Assembly (NCBI GenBank): GCA_916720285.1 | Contig: CAKAQP010000005.1 | Location: 1 to 26,595, forward strand | DNA from: an uncultured Lachnoanaerobaculum sp. | GTDB lineage: Bacteria > Bacillota > Clostridia > Lachnospirales > Lachnospiraceae | Direction of reading: 5' to 3' | DNA length: 26,595 nt | Part shown: in pieces, positions 15,552 to 22,926 of the stretch | Layout of the letters: each line of letters opens with the position of its first letter | Numbering within the stretch: the stretch's first letter is position 1 | The notes under the pieces: model-generated | The model's database searches: none | What the model was told of the DNA's origin: nothing | What the model saw: the letters and a program-made list of their open reading frames with translations, nothing else | Program-made: the position numbers and the translations under genes

Positions 15552-16450
15552 TATTCTCTACTCCTAATAGGAAGCTGTGCCAAAATTATAGCAGAAAACA
15601 TAAGTATTGCTCCAAGCATCTCACGACTTCTAAGCACTTCCCCCAATATTATCCCTGCAAATATCGCACTGAACACACTCTCCAGACTCATCAAAAGACT
15701 TGCAATACTCGGTCTTACATATTGTTGTCCCACATTTTGCAATGTGTAACCACAGGCACCGCTGAAAATTCCTACAAATAAAAGTGCGGGCATTGCCTTA
15801 AGTATCATATCTGCAGACGGTTTTTCAACAGCAATCATAACTATGCTTGAAAAAATTGCAACCACCAAAAATTGAAATATAGATAAATCCAAAACATCCA
15901 CTTTTTTTACAAAATGAGCCACCGTTATTATCTGAAGAGCAAATAAAAATGCGCAGAATAAAAGAATCACATCTCCGTACTCTAAATTAAATCCGTCATG
16001 TATACATAGTAAAAAAAGTCCTGCAACACTAAGTACAACACTTATCCAAAGTCTAATTCCTTCTTTCATCTTAAAAAATATAATTGAAATAATCGGAACA
16101 AAAATCACATACAATGCAGTGATAAATCCGGCTTTTGACGCATTTGATTCTTTTATACCTATCTGCTGCATAGCGCTTGCAATGAAAAGAAAGAATCCTG
16201 AGAACAGTGAAGCTATGATTAATGTCTTATTATAAGACTTATTTGTTGTATGTTTGTTTGAACTTTTTTTACTCTTAAAAAAACATACTACAGGAATCAT
16301 TGCAATAAAGGATATCCAGCTCCTTATTGCCAAGAATGTATAAGCATTTACATATCTTGACCCTATACTCTGTGCTGAAAAGGCCGATCCCCATATCAAA
16401 GCCGCGAGCAACAGCATAAGTACTCCAAGAGCATTTTTATTTTTTGACAT
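15551..16450 (-). CDS. DMT-superfamily (EamA) permease
   Basis: A 299-residue integral membrane protein with about ten hydrophobic helices in two homologous halves, as in EamA-type drug/metabolite transporters. The N-terminal half starts LLLAALIWGSAFSAQSIG; the C-terminal half has SLLMSLESVFSAIFAGIILGE, the recurring EamA end motif. The start at 16450 has AGGGGGT. It is the first gene of the kamB-kamC-pucR unit and overlaps kamB by one base. Many relatives move amino acids or nucleosides. Transport of lysine, a fermentation product or a cofactor precursor is possible, but the substrate cannot be read from the sequence. Confidence 0.85.
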   Translation of the reverse strand: MSKNKNALGVLMLLLAALIWGSAFSAQSIGSRYVNAYTFLAIRSWISFIAMIPVVCFFKSKKSSNKHTTNKSYNKTLIIASLFSGFFLFIASAMQQIGIKESNASKAGFITALYVIFVPIISIIFFKMKEGIRLWISVVLSVAGLFLLCIHDGFNLEYGDVILLFCAFLFALQIITVAHFVKKVDVLDLSIFQFLVVAIFSSIVMIAVEKPSADMILKAMPALLFVGIFSGACGYTLQNVGQQYVRPSIASLLMSLESVFSAIFAGIILGEVLRSREMLGAILMFSAIILAQLPIRSRE

Positions 16451-16495
16451 ATTGACCCCCTGTTGTTAAAATAGTAAATTTGCACTACTTGTTTT

Positions 16496-16539
16496 ATTAT
16501 ATCCCAATCCGGTTATAAAAAAAAGATAAGATTATAACC
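16496..16539 (-). promoter_or_regulatory. Promoter -10 and inverted repeat upstream of the permease-kamBC unit
   Basis: A perfect TATAAT on the minus strand (16496-16501) lies about 45 bp before the permease start, with only a weak T-rich -35. Overlapping its upstream region is the inverted repeat GGTTATA-N15-TATAACC (16511-16539), whose arms would flank or cover the polymerase site. This is a candidate operator. A second TATAAT-like stretch lies inside the far arm, so the start point is uncertain. Confidence 0.4.
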
Positions 16540-16638
16540 AAAAAATGTAAAGATTACTTAATATTTGAATCTTTTACGCAGTTCATACCTAATATCACGC
16601 AATTTATACTTTTTAAAAATATCCTTTTAAAAATATTG

Positions 16639-16644
16639 TATAAT
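16639..16644 (+). promoter_or_regulatory. Probable -10 element of the surface protein gene
   Basis: TATAAT stands 45 bp upstream of the ATG at 16689, with AGGAG in between. No good -35 is present at 16-18 bp, only AT-rich sequence. Confidence 0.4.
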
Positions 16645-16688
16645 ACCGATATGTTAAAAAAGTTCAAAGGAACAGGAGATATAAGAAT

Positions 16689-17954
16689 ATGAAATTAAAT
16701 TTAAACAAGAAAGCAATGGCGATTGCTCTTTCATTAGCATTGGCAACACCGGTCATATCAGCAACCGCATTCCCTACATTAAATGTTATTGCCGGAGGTT
16801 TTGCATCAAATCCTGCAGTAGCACAGGGACATGCAATTCCTAACACAGATGCTGTAAATATCTCAGGAAACACTGTAACTGTAGCCCTTGAGGGAACAGG
16901 AATCAGTGATGCTGTAAAAGCTACAACTTCTGTTACTATAACTAATAATGCAGGATCTGCAATAGTTACCACACCTGCTCTTACATGGACAGGCAGCACA
17001 GGCGCTTGGACAGGATTCAGCTTCCAGCTCCCTGCAAACTGGCAGACACTTTTCCATAACTCTGAGCAGATGGGTGTTAAAGTATCTTCAACTGTAGGTA
17101 CTTCGACATTTAACGCTACAGCAAACAAAATCATAAATAATGATACACAGATAAGTGTTGAGATTCCTGCAGCAGGTGCTACTACACTTTCTGCAAAGGT
17201 TACAGGAGGCTCATTGTACTCTAACACAGTTGCTCAGAGCTTAAGCGACTATACATATGAGTACACTGTTGCTCCAAGGGTTTCAGGTTCTATAACAGCT
17301 GCCGCTGCAAATGCTATATTTAATGCAAGCTCAAATATAGTATCTCTTTCAAATGCAACTGCTACTCCTGACGCTTCAGGTAACTTTACTCTTACTCTTC
17401 CTGCAGGAAAGAGCGTTCAAAACCTTGGTGCAAATGATGCAATCTTTGTAAGAAGAAAAGCAAAGAACTCAAATGCACAGTATATCTTTATAATAGACAG
17501 TGTTACAACAACTACAACTACTACTACAACACCTGCTGCACCTGCTGTTGCTACACCTTCAGTACCGAGAGCAACATCTTCTACAGCAACAATAAAGCCT
17601 GCGACACCATCTAATTCTATAATTGCTACAGGCTCAAACTCAAGAAAGAGTTCAGGCGGTTCAAGTTCAGGCGGCGGTTCAGGCAGACGTTCTTCAAGCA
17701 ACAATTACACTGCTACAACTCCAAGTCAGACACCTGCAGCTCCAAGTGTAACACCTGCAGCTCAAAATACAGCAGGCGATGCATCAAAAGTACCTTCACC
17801 TGCAGGTCCTTCGGCAAGAAAGAACACAAGAGGAAAACTTAATGTTCCTAAGACTGCCGATGTTTCAGACATGACAGGAAGTGTAATGATGCTCTTAGGC
17901 TCATTGGTAGCTATGGGAATGGTTGCCGGAGTTACAAAGAAAAAAGAAGACTGA
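16689..17954 (+). CDS. Sortase-anchored cell-surface protein of unknown function
   Basis: A 421-residue exported protein. Residues 1-27 form a signal peptide (KKAMAIALSLALATPVISATA). Residues about 28-270 are rich in Thr, Ala, Ser and Asn with beta-strand-like periodicity. A nine-threonine run, Pro/Ala/Thr-rich linkers and a Ser/Gly/Arg patch (about 315-335) follow. The C-terminus is a sorting signal: VPKTA at 386-390, a hydrophobic stretch (VMMLLGSLVAMGMVAGV) and the tail TKKKED. VPKTA departs from LPXTG but keeps the P-x-T core common in this group of bacteria. AGGAG precedes the ATG, a strong terminator follows, so it is a single gene. Adhesion or wall structure is a guess. Confidence 0.85.
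   Translation: MKLNLNKKAMAIALSLALATPVISATAFPTLNVIAGGFASNPAVAQGHAIPNTDAVNISGNTVTVALEGTGISDAVKATTSVTITNNAGSAIVTTPALTWTGSTGAWTGFSFQLPANWQTLFHNSEQMGVKVSSTVGTSTFNATANKIINNDTQISVEIPAAGATTLSAKVTGGSLYSNTVAQSLSDYTYEYTVAPRVSGSITAAAANAIFNASSNIVSLSNATATPDASGNFTLTLPAGKSVQNLGANDAIFVRRKAKNSNAQYIFIIDSVTTTTTTTTTPAAPAVATPSVPRATSSTATIKPATPSNSIIATGSNSRKSSGGSSSGGGSGRRSSSNNYTATTPSQTPAAPSVTPAAQNTAGDASKVPSPAGPSARKNTRGKLNVPKTADVSDMTGSVMMLLGSLVAMGMVAGVTKKKED
17505..17531 (+). repeat. Run of nine threonine codons (ACA/ACT)
   Basis: Nine consecutive ACA or ACT codons encode a poly-threonine stretch between the extracellular domain and the proline-rich linker of the surface protein. It is a natural place for repeat-number change. 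Confidence 0.7.
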
Positions 17955-17977
17955 TAAATATTTATACATCCCTCTTT

Positions 17978-18027
17978 AAAGGCAATATATATCTAAAATA
18001 AAGGATATATATTGCCTTTTATTTTTT
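17978..18027 (+). terminator. Strong intrinsic terminator after the surface protein gene
   Basis: AAAGGCAATATATATC and GATATATATTGCCTTT form a perfect 16-bp stem (17978-18019) with a 10-nt loop, followed by a T-rich tail. The 5' end of the longest frame of the next gene lies inside this hairpin, which argues for a later start there. Confidence 0.9.
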
Positions 18028-18068
18028 CTGATATTATAATTCATTTGTATTTTGTTATGGAGAAATAT

Positions 18069-18614
18069 ATGAGACGAAAAGATACCACGCATGAAATGAT
18101 GATGGGCTATATGGCCGGTGCTCTATTAGAACTTATGCTTGAGAAAGATTATACTAAAATTTCAATCGGTGAGATTGCCAAAGAAGCCGGTGTGGACAGA
18201 TCATCATACTACAGACATTTTAAATCTAAGGAAGATATTATATCATTCTTTTTTGATATGGTTTTAAAAGAATCGCTTGACGGCTATACAAATCTTTCAA
18301 GCATTGATTTTACACTGTATATACATTCAATATATACCGCTTTTTTTAATTACAGAAAAGAAATTTTAATTATTCATTATGCTAATCTCTCATTCCTGCT
18401 TTTGGATGTGCTTTCAAAGAGATTTCAGTTCAGTGAACTTGCAAAAGATTTTCCACTCTCAAAACAATATGAACTTTCTTATATCATAGGTGGAATTTAC
18501 AATAATCTGATATTCTGGATGAGCAGAGATATGAAGGAAACTCCCGATGAACTTACGGAGATTTCACTTCAATTCAGAAATGAAGAATCACTTTCTTTAC
18601 TTAGCTTGAGATAA
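18069..18614 (+). CDS. TetR-family transcriptional regulator
   Basis: Starting at the ATG at 18069, which has GGAG six bases upstream, the protein has 181 residues. An earlier frame start at 18012 would fall in a terminator hairpin. The TetR helix-turn-helix occupies about residues 31-52: ISIGEIAKEAGVDRSSYYRHF followed by KSKEDII. The C-terminal half is helical with a TetR_C-like effector region (YIIGGIYNNLIFWM is typical of the AcrR/Dha-type branch). It is co-directional with the surface protein gene but separated from it by a strong terminator. Target and ligand are unknown. Confidence 0.85.
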   Translation: MRRKDTTHEMMMGYMAGALLELMLEKDYTKISIGEIAKEAGVDRSSYYRHFKSKEDIISFFFDMVLKESLDGYTNLSSIDFTLYIHSIYTAFFNYRKEILIIHYANLSFLLLDVLSKRFQFSELAKDFPLSKQYELSYIIGGIYNNLIFWMSRDMKETPDELTEISLQFRNEESLSLLSLR

Positions 18615-18667
18615 AAACGGAGCTGTCGCTTTAGATGATTGAATCATCCGGGCGAAGCTCCGTTTTT
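18613..18667. terminator. Bidirectional intrinsic terminator between tetR and hydF
   Basis: AAAAACGGAGCT and AGCTCCGTTTTT close a long hairpin that contains a second small stem, GATGAT/ATCATC. Poly-A and poly-T runs lie at the two ends, so it serves the converging tetR-type gene and the hyd operon. Confidence 0.85.
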
Positions 18668-18672
18668 GTTAT

Positions 18673-19872
18673 CTAAAATTTACCCTCAAGAGGCTTCATC
18701 GCTCTTTCAAGTATGCCGTTCATATACGCTATTGATATACCGTAATTTGTCATAGGTATGGTAGCTTCATTTGCATACTTCATTCTGGCCTTCATCTGGT
18801 TTTCATTTAACATGCATGCACCGCAGTGAATTATTATCTTGTATTCGGACAGATCTTTTGGAAACGCTCCTCCGCTTGTAAGTTCAAACTTCAACGCATC
18901 TTCATCCTGCAAACCTGTGAATTTTCTGACCAATCTCGGTATTTTCACACTTCCTATATCTTCACATTGTCTGTGATGTGTACAGCCCTCACTTATAAGT
19001 ATTTTATCTCCTTCTTTAAGTGTGTCTATAACTTTTGCAGCATTATAAAGATTGTAAAGAGCCCCCTTATAGTTGGCAAATATTATTGAAAATGAGGTAA
19101 GAGGTATGTTTTGAGGTATCAGTTCATCCACTTCTTTAAACACCTGTGAATCACATACCACCAAGGCAATATCATTAAATTTTTTAAGTGTAGCTTCTAT
19201 CTCATTCACCTGAACCACTACCGCAATGCCATGTCTGTCAAGAATTTCTCTTATTACCTGTTGCTGCGGTAAAATAAGTCTACCCTTCGGTGCTGATGAA
19301 TCTATAGGTGTTACAAGCATTATAATATCACCTTCCTTCATCATATCACCGAGTATGGTCTTTTCTTTCTTTTCTTTCTTTTCTTTTCCAAGAACCTCAG
19401 ACATCATATCTTTCAGCTTATCAATATTGATATTATTTAATGCGGAAACATATATATCAATTTTTTCATCTTTTCTATGCTCATCTGCTATAGAGTCACA
19501 TTTATTTCCTACAACAAGACATCTCTTTTCTTTTATCTTTTCTAAAAATTCAAGCTCATCATCACTAAACTCACTTCCAGCATCCACTACAAAGAGTATA
19601 AGATTGGCCCGATCTATATATTCCAGACTCTTTTCCACTCTTAAATTTCCAAGACTGCTCTTATCGTCAAGTCCCGGTGTATCCACAAGTACCACAGGAC
19701 CGAACGGCAAAAGCTCCATACTCTTTTTTACCGGATCTGTAGTAGTTCCGCCGATATCTGATACTATTGCAATATCCTGTGAGGTTATAGCATTTATCAA
19801 GCTTGATTTTCCAACATTACAGCGACCGAAAAGACAAATAGTCGCTCTCTCTCCCATCGGTGTACTATTCAT
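18673..19872 (-). CDS. hydF: [FeFe]-hydrogenase maturation GTPase HydF
   Basis: HydF is the scaffold on which the diiron subcluster of the H-cluster is assembled before transfer to HydA. The GTPase domain shows P-loop GRCNVGKSS (about 16-24), GTTTDPV, DTPG and NKCD. The [4Fe-4S] site is C297-T-H299 and, about 50 residues on, HCGAC with C350 and C353, which is the HydF pattern. From the ATG at 19872 the protein has 399 residues, near the family length. That ATG lies 1 bp after the hydG stop with AGG just before it; an in-frame ATG at 19914 would overlap hydG by 41 bp. A Lys/Glu-rich segment (KEKKEKKEK, about 163-171) joins the GTPase and the next domain. Confidence 0.95.
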   Translation of the reverse strand: MNSTPMGERATICLFGRCNVGKSSLINAITSQDIAIVSDIGGTTTDPVKKSMELLPFGPVVLVDTPGLDDKSSLGNLRVEKSLEYIDRANLILFVVDAGSEFSDDELEFLEKIKEKRCLVVGNKCDSIADEHRKDEKIDIYVSALNNINIDKLKDMMSEVLGKEKKEKKEKTILGDMMKEGDIIMLVTPIDSSAPKGRLILPQQQVIREILDRHGIAVVVQVNEIEATLKKFNDIALVVCDSQVFKEVDELIPQNIPLTSFSIIFANYKGALYNLYNAAKVIDTLKEGDKILISEGCTHHRQCEDIGSVKIPRLVRKFTGLQDEDALKFELTSGGAFPKDLSEYKIIIHCGACMLNENQMKARMKYANEATIPMTNYGISIAYMNGILERAMKPLEGKF

Positions 19873-19873
19873 A

Positions 19874-21322
19874 TCAGAACCTGAAATCCCTTGCATTTGT
19901 AGTCTCAATTTCATTTATATACTGAATTGCTCTTTCCTTTACCTTCGGATTGCTTACCTTTTCAATCTCCGATTTTATCATCTTCATTCCATGCTCTTTA
20001 GTCTGATCGGATGCATAATCGGTCATATATTCACTGAGAGTCATAAGAGCATTCGGATGACAGCAGTTTATAATCTGTCCGCTCTTGCAAAGGCTCATAA
20101 ATCTGTCGCCTGTTCTGCCTTCTCTGTAGCAGGCGGTACAAAATGAAGGTATATGTCCCATTCCCATGAGCCAGTCCACAACCTCATCCAAAGTTCTTTG
20201 ATCCGATACATCAAACTGCTCCGAATCTGTAGGTCTGATTTCCTCCGTATATCCGCCTACTGAAGTTCTTGAAGCACCGCTTATCTGTGAAATTCCCACC
20301 TTCAAAGCTCTTTCTCTTACTTCCTGACTCTCTCTTGTAGAGATAATCATTCCGGTATAAGGAACCGCTATTCTTATACATGCAATAATCTTTTCAAAAG
20401 TATCATCATCAAGCCCGTTGTCAAAAGCATCCGGATCTATATCATCGGCTCTTTTAATTCTAGGTACACTTATAGTATGAGGTCCTACTCCGAATGTCGC
20501 TTCCAAGTGTTCCCCATGCATCAAAAGTCCTGCAAACTCATATTTATATGACTCCAGTCCGAAGAGTACTCCAAGACCTACATCATCAATTCCACCCTCC
20601 ATGGCTCTGTCCATAGCCTCTGTATGGTATATATAATTATGCTTCGGTCCTGTAGGATGAAGGCTCTCATAAGATTCTTTATTATAGGTCTCCTGGAAAA
20701 GTATATATGTTCCGATTCCGGCTTCATGAAGCTTTTTATAATTTTCCACTGTAGTGGCTGCAATATTTACATTTGCTCTTCTTATAGCACCGTTTTTATG
20801 TTTTATACTGTAGATGGTCTTTATGGATTCAAGTATATACTCAATAGGGCTGTTTATCGGGTCTTCACCTGATTCTATGGCAAGTCTCTTATGTCCCATG
20901 TCCTGAAGTGCAATTACCTCATTCTTTATCTCTTCCTGAGTAAGTTTCTTTCTGGCTATATTTTTGTTCTTTGCATGATATGGACAGTATACACATCCGT
21001 TTACACAGTAGTTTGAAAGATAGAGAGGTGCAAACATTACTATTCTGTTTCCATAAAAAGTCTGCTTTATCTCTCCGGCAAGAGCATAAATCTTTTCTAT
21101 GATTTCCTTGTCCTCACAGGCAAGAAGTACGGATGCCTCTCTATGATTAAGCCCTTTGGCTATAATACCTTTCTCCGTTTTTTTCGGTCTTGCTTTTTCA
21201 AGGTATTCTTCTATCAAAGGAATATTGTTTTTATTTTCCTCGGCAAACTTTAATGTCTCCAATATTTCTTCATGGTTTATAAATTCTTCGGCGTTCCTTG
21301 ATTTTACATCGTATTTAAACAT
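19874..21322 (-). CDS. hydG: [FeFe]-hydrogenase maturase HydG (tyrosine lyase, radical SAM)
   Basis: This 482-residue radical SAM enzyme splits tyrosine to p-cresol and dehydroglycine, which yields the CO and CN- ligands of the H-cluster, delivered as an Fe(CO)2CN synthon. The SAM cluster cysteines are C106, C110 and C113 (CVNGCVYC). The auxiliary cluster is bound by C395-x2-C398 and C421 in the C-terminal domain, which separates HydG from the related ThiH. The start at 21322 has AGAGGAG and overlaps hydE by 19 bp. It is the third gene of the operon. Confidence 0.95.
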   Translation of the reverse strand: MFKYDVKSRNAEEFINHEEILETLKFAEENKNNIPLIEEYLEKARPKKTEKGIIAKGLNHREASVLLACEDKEIIEKIYALAGEIKQTFYGNRIVMFAPLYLSNYCVNGCVYCPYHAKNKNIARKKLTQEEIKNEVIALQDMGHKRLAIESGEDPINSPIEYILESIKTIYSIKHKNGAIRRANVNIAATTVENYKKLHEAGIGTYILFQETYNKESYESLHPTGPKHNYIYHTEAMDRAMEGGIDDVGLGVLFGLESYKYEFAGLLMHGEHLEATFGVGPHTISVPRIKRADDIDPDAFDNGLDDDTFEKIIACIRIAVPYTGMIISTRESQEVRERALKVGISQISGASRTSVGGYTEEIRPTDSEQFDVSDQRTLDEVVDWLMGMGHIPSFCTACYREGRTGDRFMSLCKSGQIINCCHPNALMTLSEYMTDYASDQTKEHGMKMIKSEIEKVSNPKVKERAIQYINEIETTNARDFRF

Positions 21323-22428
21323 TTATAATCTCCTCTTACTTTTGCAACTCCGTAACCTATATTGTTGATTCTGTTGGTAATACATCCGATACAGTGAGCG
21401 GCTTCATCTCCTGTACATACCTTTCCGTCATATAGTTCATATTTTTTTCTTGTTTTCAGCGGTGAAAGATTCGGCATCACCACATTTGCACCTGCAAGTA
21501 TTCCCTTCTCTCTCCCCAGATTGTCCAATGTACTTAAGGAAGTCGTTGCCGGTATTAGCATATTCGGTCTCATTATTCTAAGAATAGCTATTAAAAATAA
21601 AGTCATTTGAATACTTCCGCTTTTTTCATCCTTAAACGCAGTATCATGGTGTGGTATAAAAGGTCCTATACCGCACATCTGCGGTCCGAATTCTTCTATA
21701 AACTTTAAATCCTTAGCCAATGTAAAAGAACTTTGATACGGTGAGCCCACCATAAATCCGCACCCTACCTGAAATCCGATATCTTTTAAAGCTTTAAGAC
21801 AGTTCATTCTGTGTTCGAATGACATCTGCTTAGGGTGAAGTTTCTTATAATGTTCTTTGTCCGCAGTCTCATGTCTCAAAAGATATCTGTCTGCACCTGC
21901 GTCAAACATTTTCTGATAGTCTTCTTTCTCATATTCTCCCAAAGAAAGTGTAACGGCAACGTCCTTATACTTTTCCTTGATTTTCTTTACAATACTACAT
22001 ATATAATCCGGTTCAAATTTTCCGTCTTCACCTCCCTGCATTACAAAGGTTCTGTAACCGAGCCTGTATCCTTCATCCGCACATTCAAGTATTTCTTCTT
22101 CGGTGAGCCTGTAGCGGTCACAATTTCTGTTTGAATGTCTTATTCCACAATAATAACAGTCGTTTTTGCAAATATTGCTTATCTCTATCAAGCCTCTGAG
22201 ATACACATCTTTACCGTAATTTGCATCGCCTATAATTCTTGCCTTTTTACTGATATAATCAAATACCTCTTCGTTCAAATTCTCTACAAGATATTTGTAT
22301 TCTTCAAGGCTAAGGCTTCTTTCTTTTTCTAATCTTTCTATCAGAGCAATGCTTTTGTCAATTTCCAATTGTCTGTCATATTCGGTATTTTTAAAATTCG
22401 TCTTATAAAGTGATATATCTTTAGCCAT
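21304..22428 (-). CDS. hydE: [FeFe]-hydrogenase maturase HydE (radical SAM)
   Basis: The 374-residue protein is a BioB/HydE-type radical SAM enzyme thought to process the HydG synthon on the way to the diiron centre. The cluster cysteines are C87, C91 and C94 (CKNDCYYC). A second set, C-x7-C-x2-C near the C-terminus (CTGDEAAHCIGC), matches the optional extra cluster found in some HydE proteins, which biotin synthase lacks. Together with neighbours hydG and hydF this makes the assignment firm. The ATG overlaps the stop of the small upstream gene by 8 bp (ATGGCTAA). Confidence 0.94.
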   Translation of the reverse strand: MAKDISLYKTNFKNTEYDRQLEIDKSIALIERLEKERSLSLEEYKYLVENLNEEVFDYISKKARIIGDANYGKDVYLRGLIEISNICKNDCYYCGIRHSNRNCDRYRLTEEEILECADEGYRLGYRTFVMQGGEDGKFEPDYICSIVKKIKEKYKDVAVTLSLGEYEKEDYQKMFDAGADRYLLRHETADKEHYKKLHPKQMSFEHRMNCLKALKDIGFQVGCGFMVGSPYQSSFTLAKDLKFIEEFGPQMCGIGPFIPHHDTAFKDEKSGSIQMTLFLIAILRIMRPNMLIPATTSLSTLDNLGREKGILAGANVVMPNLSPLKTRKKYELYDGKVCTGDEAAHCIGCITNRINNIGYGVAKVRGDYKCLNTM

Positions 22429-22681
22429 TTACGTCACCCACATTTGAATAAGCGGTTTTTATACTTACCCCCTTTAATTTCCCGATTTTGCCTGACAAAC
22501 TTGAAACCACATTATTAGGTGCGTCGAGAGCAACCGACAACACACTTATACCTCTTTTATGATAGGGTATACCCATCCTTCCGATAATATGATCTCCGTA
22601 CTCATGCAATAAATCATTGAGTTCTTTTACAGAATCCCTGTCCTCCACAATTATTGCCATCAATGCTACTCTGTTATCCAT
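22421..22681 (-). CDS. Small TM1266-type protein, putative iron-only hydrogenase system regulator
   Basis: An 86-residue protein with alternating hydrophobic strands and helices (VALMAIIVEDRDSVKELNDLL, ISVLSVALDAP, LKGVSIKTAYS), as in ferredoxin-like/ACT-type small domains. This matches the family often annotated as putative iron-only hydrogenase system regulator (TM1266-like), commonly found beside hydEFG. It has no obvious DNA-binding helix-turn-helix, so a sensory or chaperone role is as likely as direct transcriptional control. The start at 22681 has AAAGGGG upstream. It is the first gene of the maturation operon and follows the structured leader. Confidence 0.8.
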   Translation of the reverse strand: MDNRVALMAIIVEDRDSVKELNDLLHEYGDHIIGRMGIPYHKRGISVLSVALDAPNNVVSSLSGKIGKLKGVSIKTAYSNVGDVNG

Positions 22682-22714
22682 ATTTCCCCTTTATAAATAA
22701 TAGATTTTTGTATC

Positions 22715-22745
22715 AAAAAAACCCAAAGCCTCGGTGGCTTTGGGT
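22715..22745 (-). terminator. Intrinsic terminator upstream of the hydrogenase maturation operon
   Basis: On the minus strand ACCCAAAGCC and GGCTTTGGGT form a perfect 10-bp stem around the loop ACCGA, followed by seven T. It lies 34 bp before the start codon of the TM1266-type gene and about 180 bp after the stop of the anti-sigma gene. With a promoter between it and the latter gene, it acts on the leader of the hyd operon and not only as the end of the anti-sigma message. Confidence 0.85.
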
Positions 22746-22844
22746 GCTCAAATAAATGTGCCTTGGCACAATCTTATACATTCACAAACCACCTTTCAAG
22801 TCAGATACAGTATAAAGATCCCGTCTTCCCTGTTAGGAGCATCT
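22715..22844 (-). promoter_or_regulatory. Structured leader with transcription attenuator, riboswitch-like, class unknown
   Basis: From a predicted start near 22844 to the terminator there are about 130 nt that fold by hand into several helices. UGCUC (22837-22841) pairs with GAGCA (22745-22749). AUCUUUAUAC (22810-22819) pairs with GUAUAAGAU (22771-22779), nine pairs with one bulge. UGUGCCAAGGCACA (22757-22770) is a hairpin. GGUGGUUU (22786-22793) can pair with AAGCCACC (22733-22740) in the arm and loop of the terminator and so could act as an antiterminator. ACAG at the 5' end also has an alternative partner at 22805-22810. I found no cobalamin, SAM, TPP, FMN or complete T-box core. Function is inferred from layout. 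Confidence 0.5.
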
Positions 22845-22850
22845 GTATAC

Positions 22851-22879
22851 AATGTAAATCCTTTTTAGCGGTTTGTCAA
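22851..22879 (-). promoter_or_regulatory. Promoter of the hydrogenase maturation operon
   Basis: TTGACA (22874-22879), a perfect -35, is followed after 17 bp by TACATT (22851-22856). Transcription would begin near 22844, about 160 nt before the first start codon. It lies downstream of the anti-sigma gene stop at 22927, so the operon has its own promoter. Confidence 0.6.
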
Positions 22880-22926
22880 TATGTATAGTATCGTTACTTT
22901 TATAACTATATTCTTTTATATCTGTC

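Noticed and set aside
16664..17227. Minus-strand frame of 187 codons opposite the surface protein gene
   Set aside because: The Val/Ala-rich translation is the mirror of the Thr/Ala/Asn-rich surface protein, which itself has a ribosome binding site, signal peptide and sorting signal.
18012..18068. Upstream extension of the TetR gene to 18012
   Set aside because: The first codons lie in the terminator hairpin of the previous gene, and the ATG at 18069 has a well-spaced GGAG.
19226..20146. Long plus-strand frame of 306 codons opposite hydF and hydG
   Set aside because: It lies antisense to two well-supported genes with complete metal and GTP motifs. The translation is Ser/Ile/Phe-rich low-complexity, typical of a shadow frame, and no ribosome binding site was seen.
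22715..22844. Cobalamin riboswitch or T-box identity for the hyd leader
   Set aside because: AACAGGGAAGACGG and GCCACC recall B12 boxes, and AAAGGTGG recalls a T-box, but the remaining cores (B12 box and CCCGC segment; stem I and GGUGGNACCGCG) are missing, and the downstream genes do not fit.
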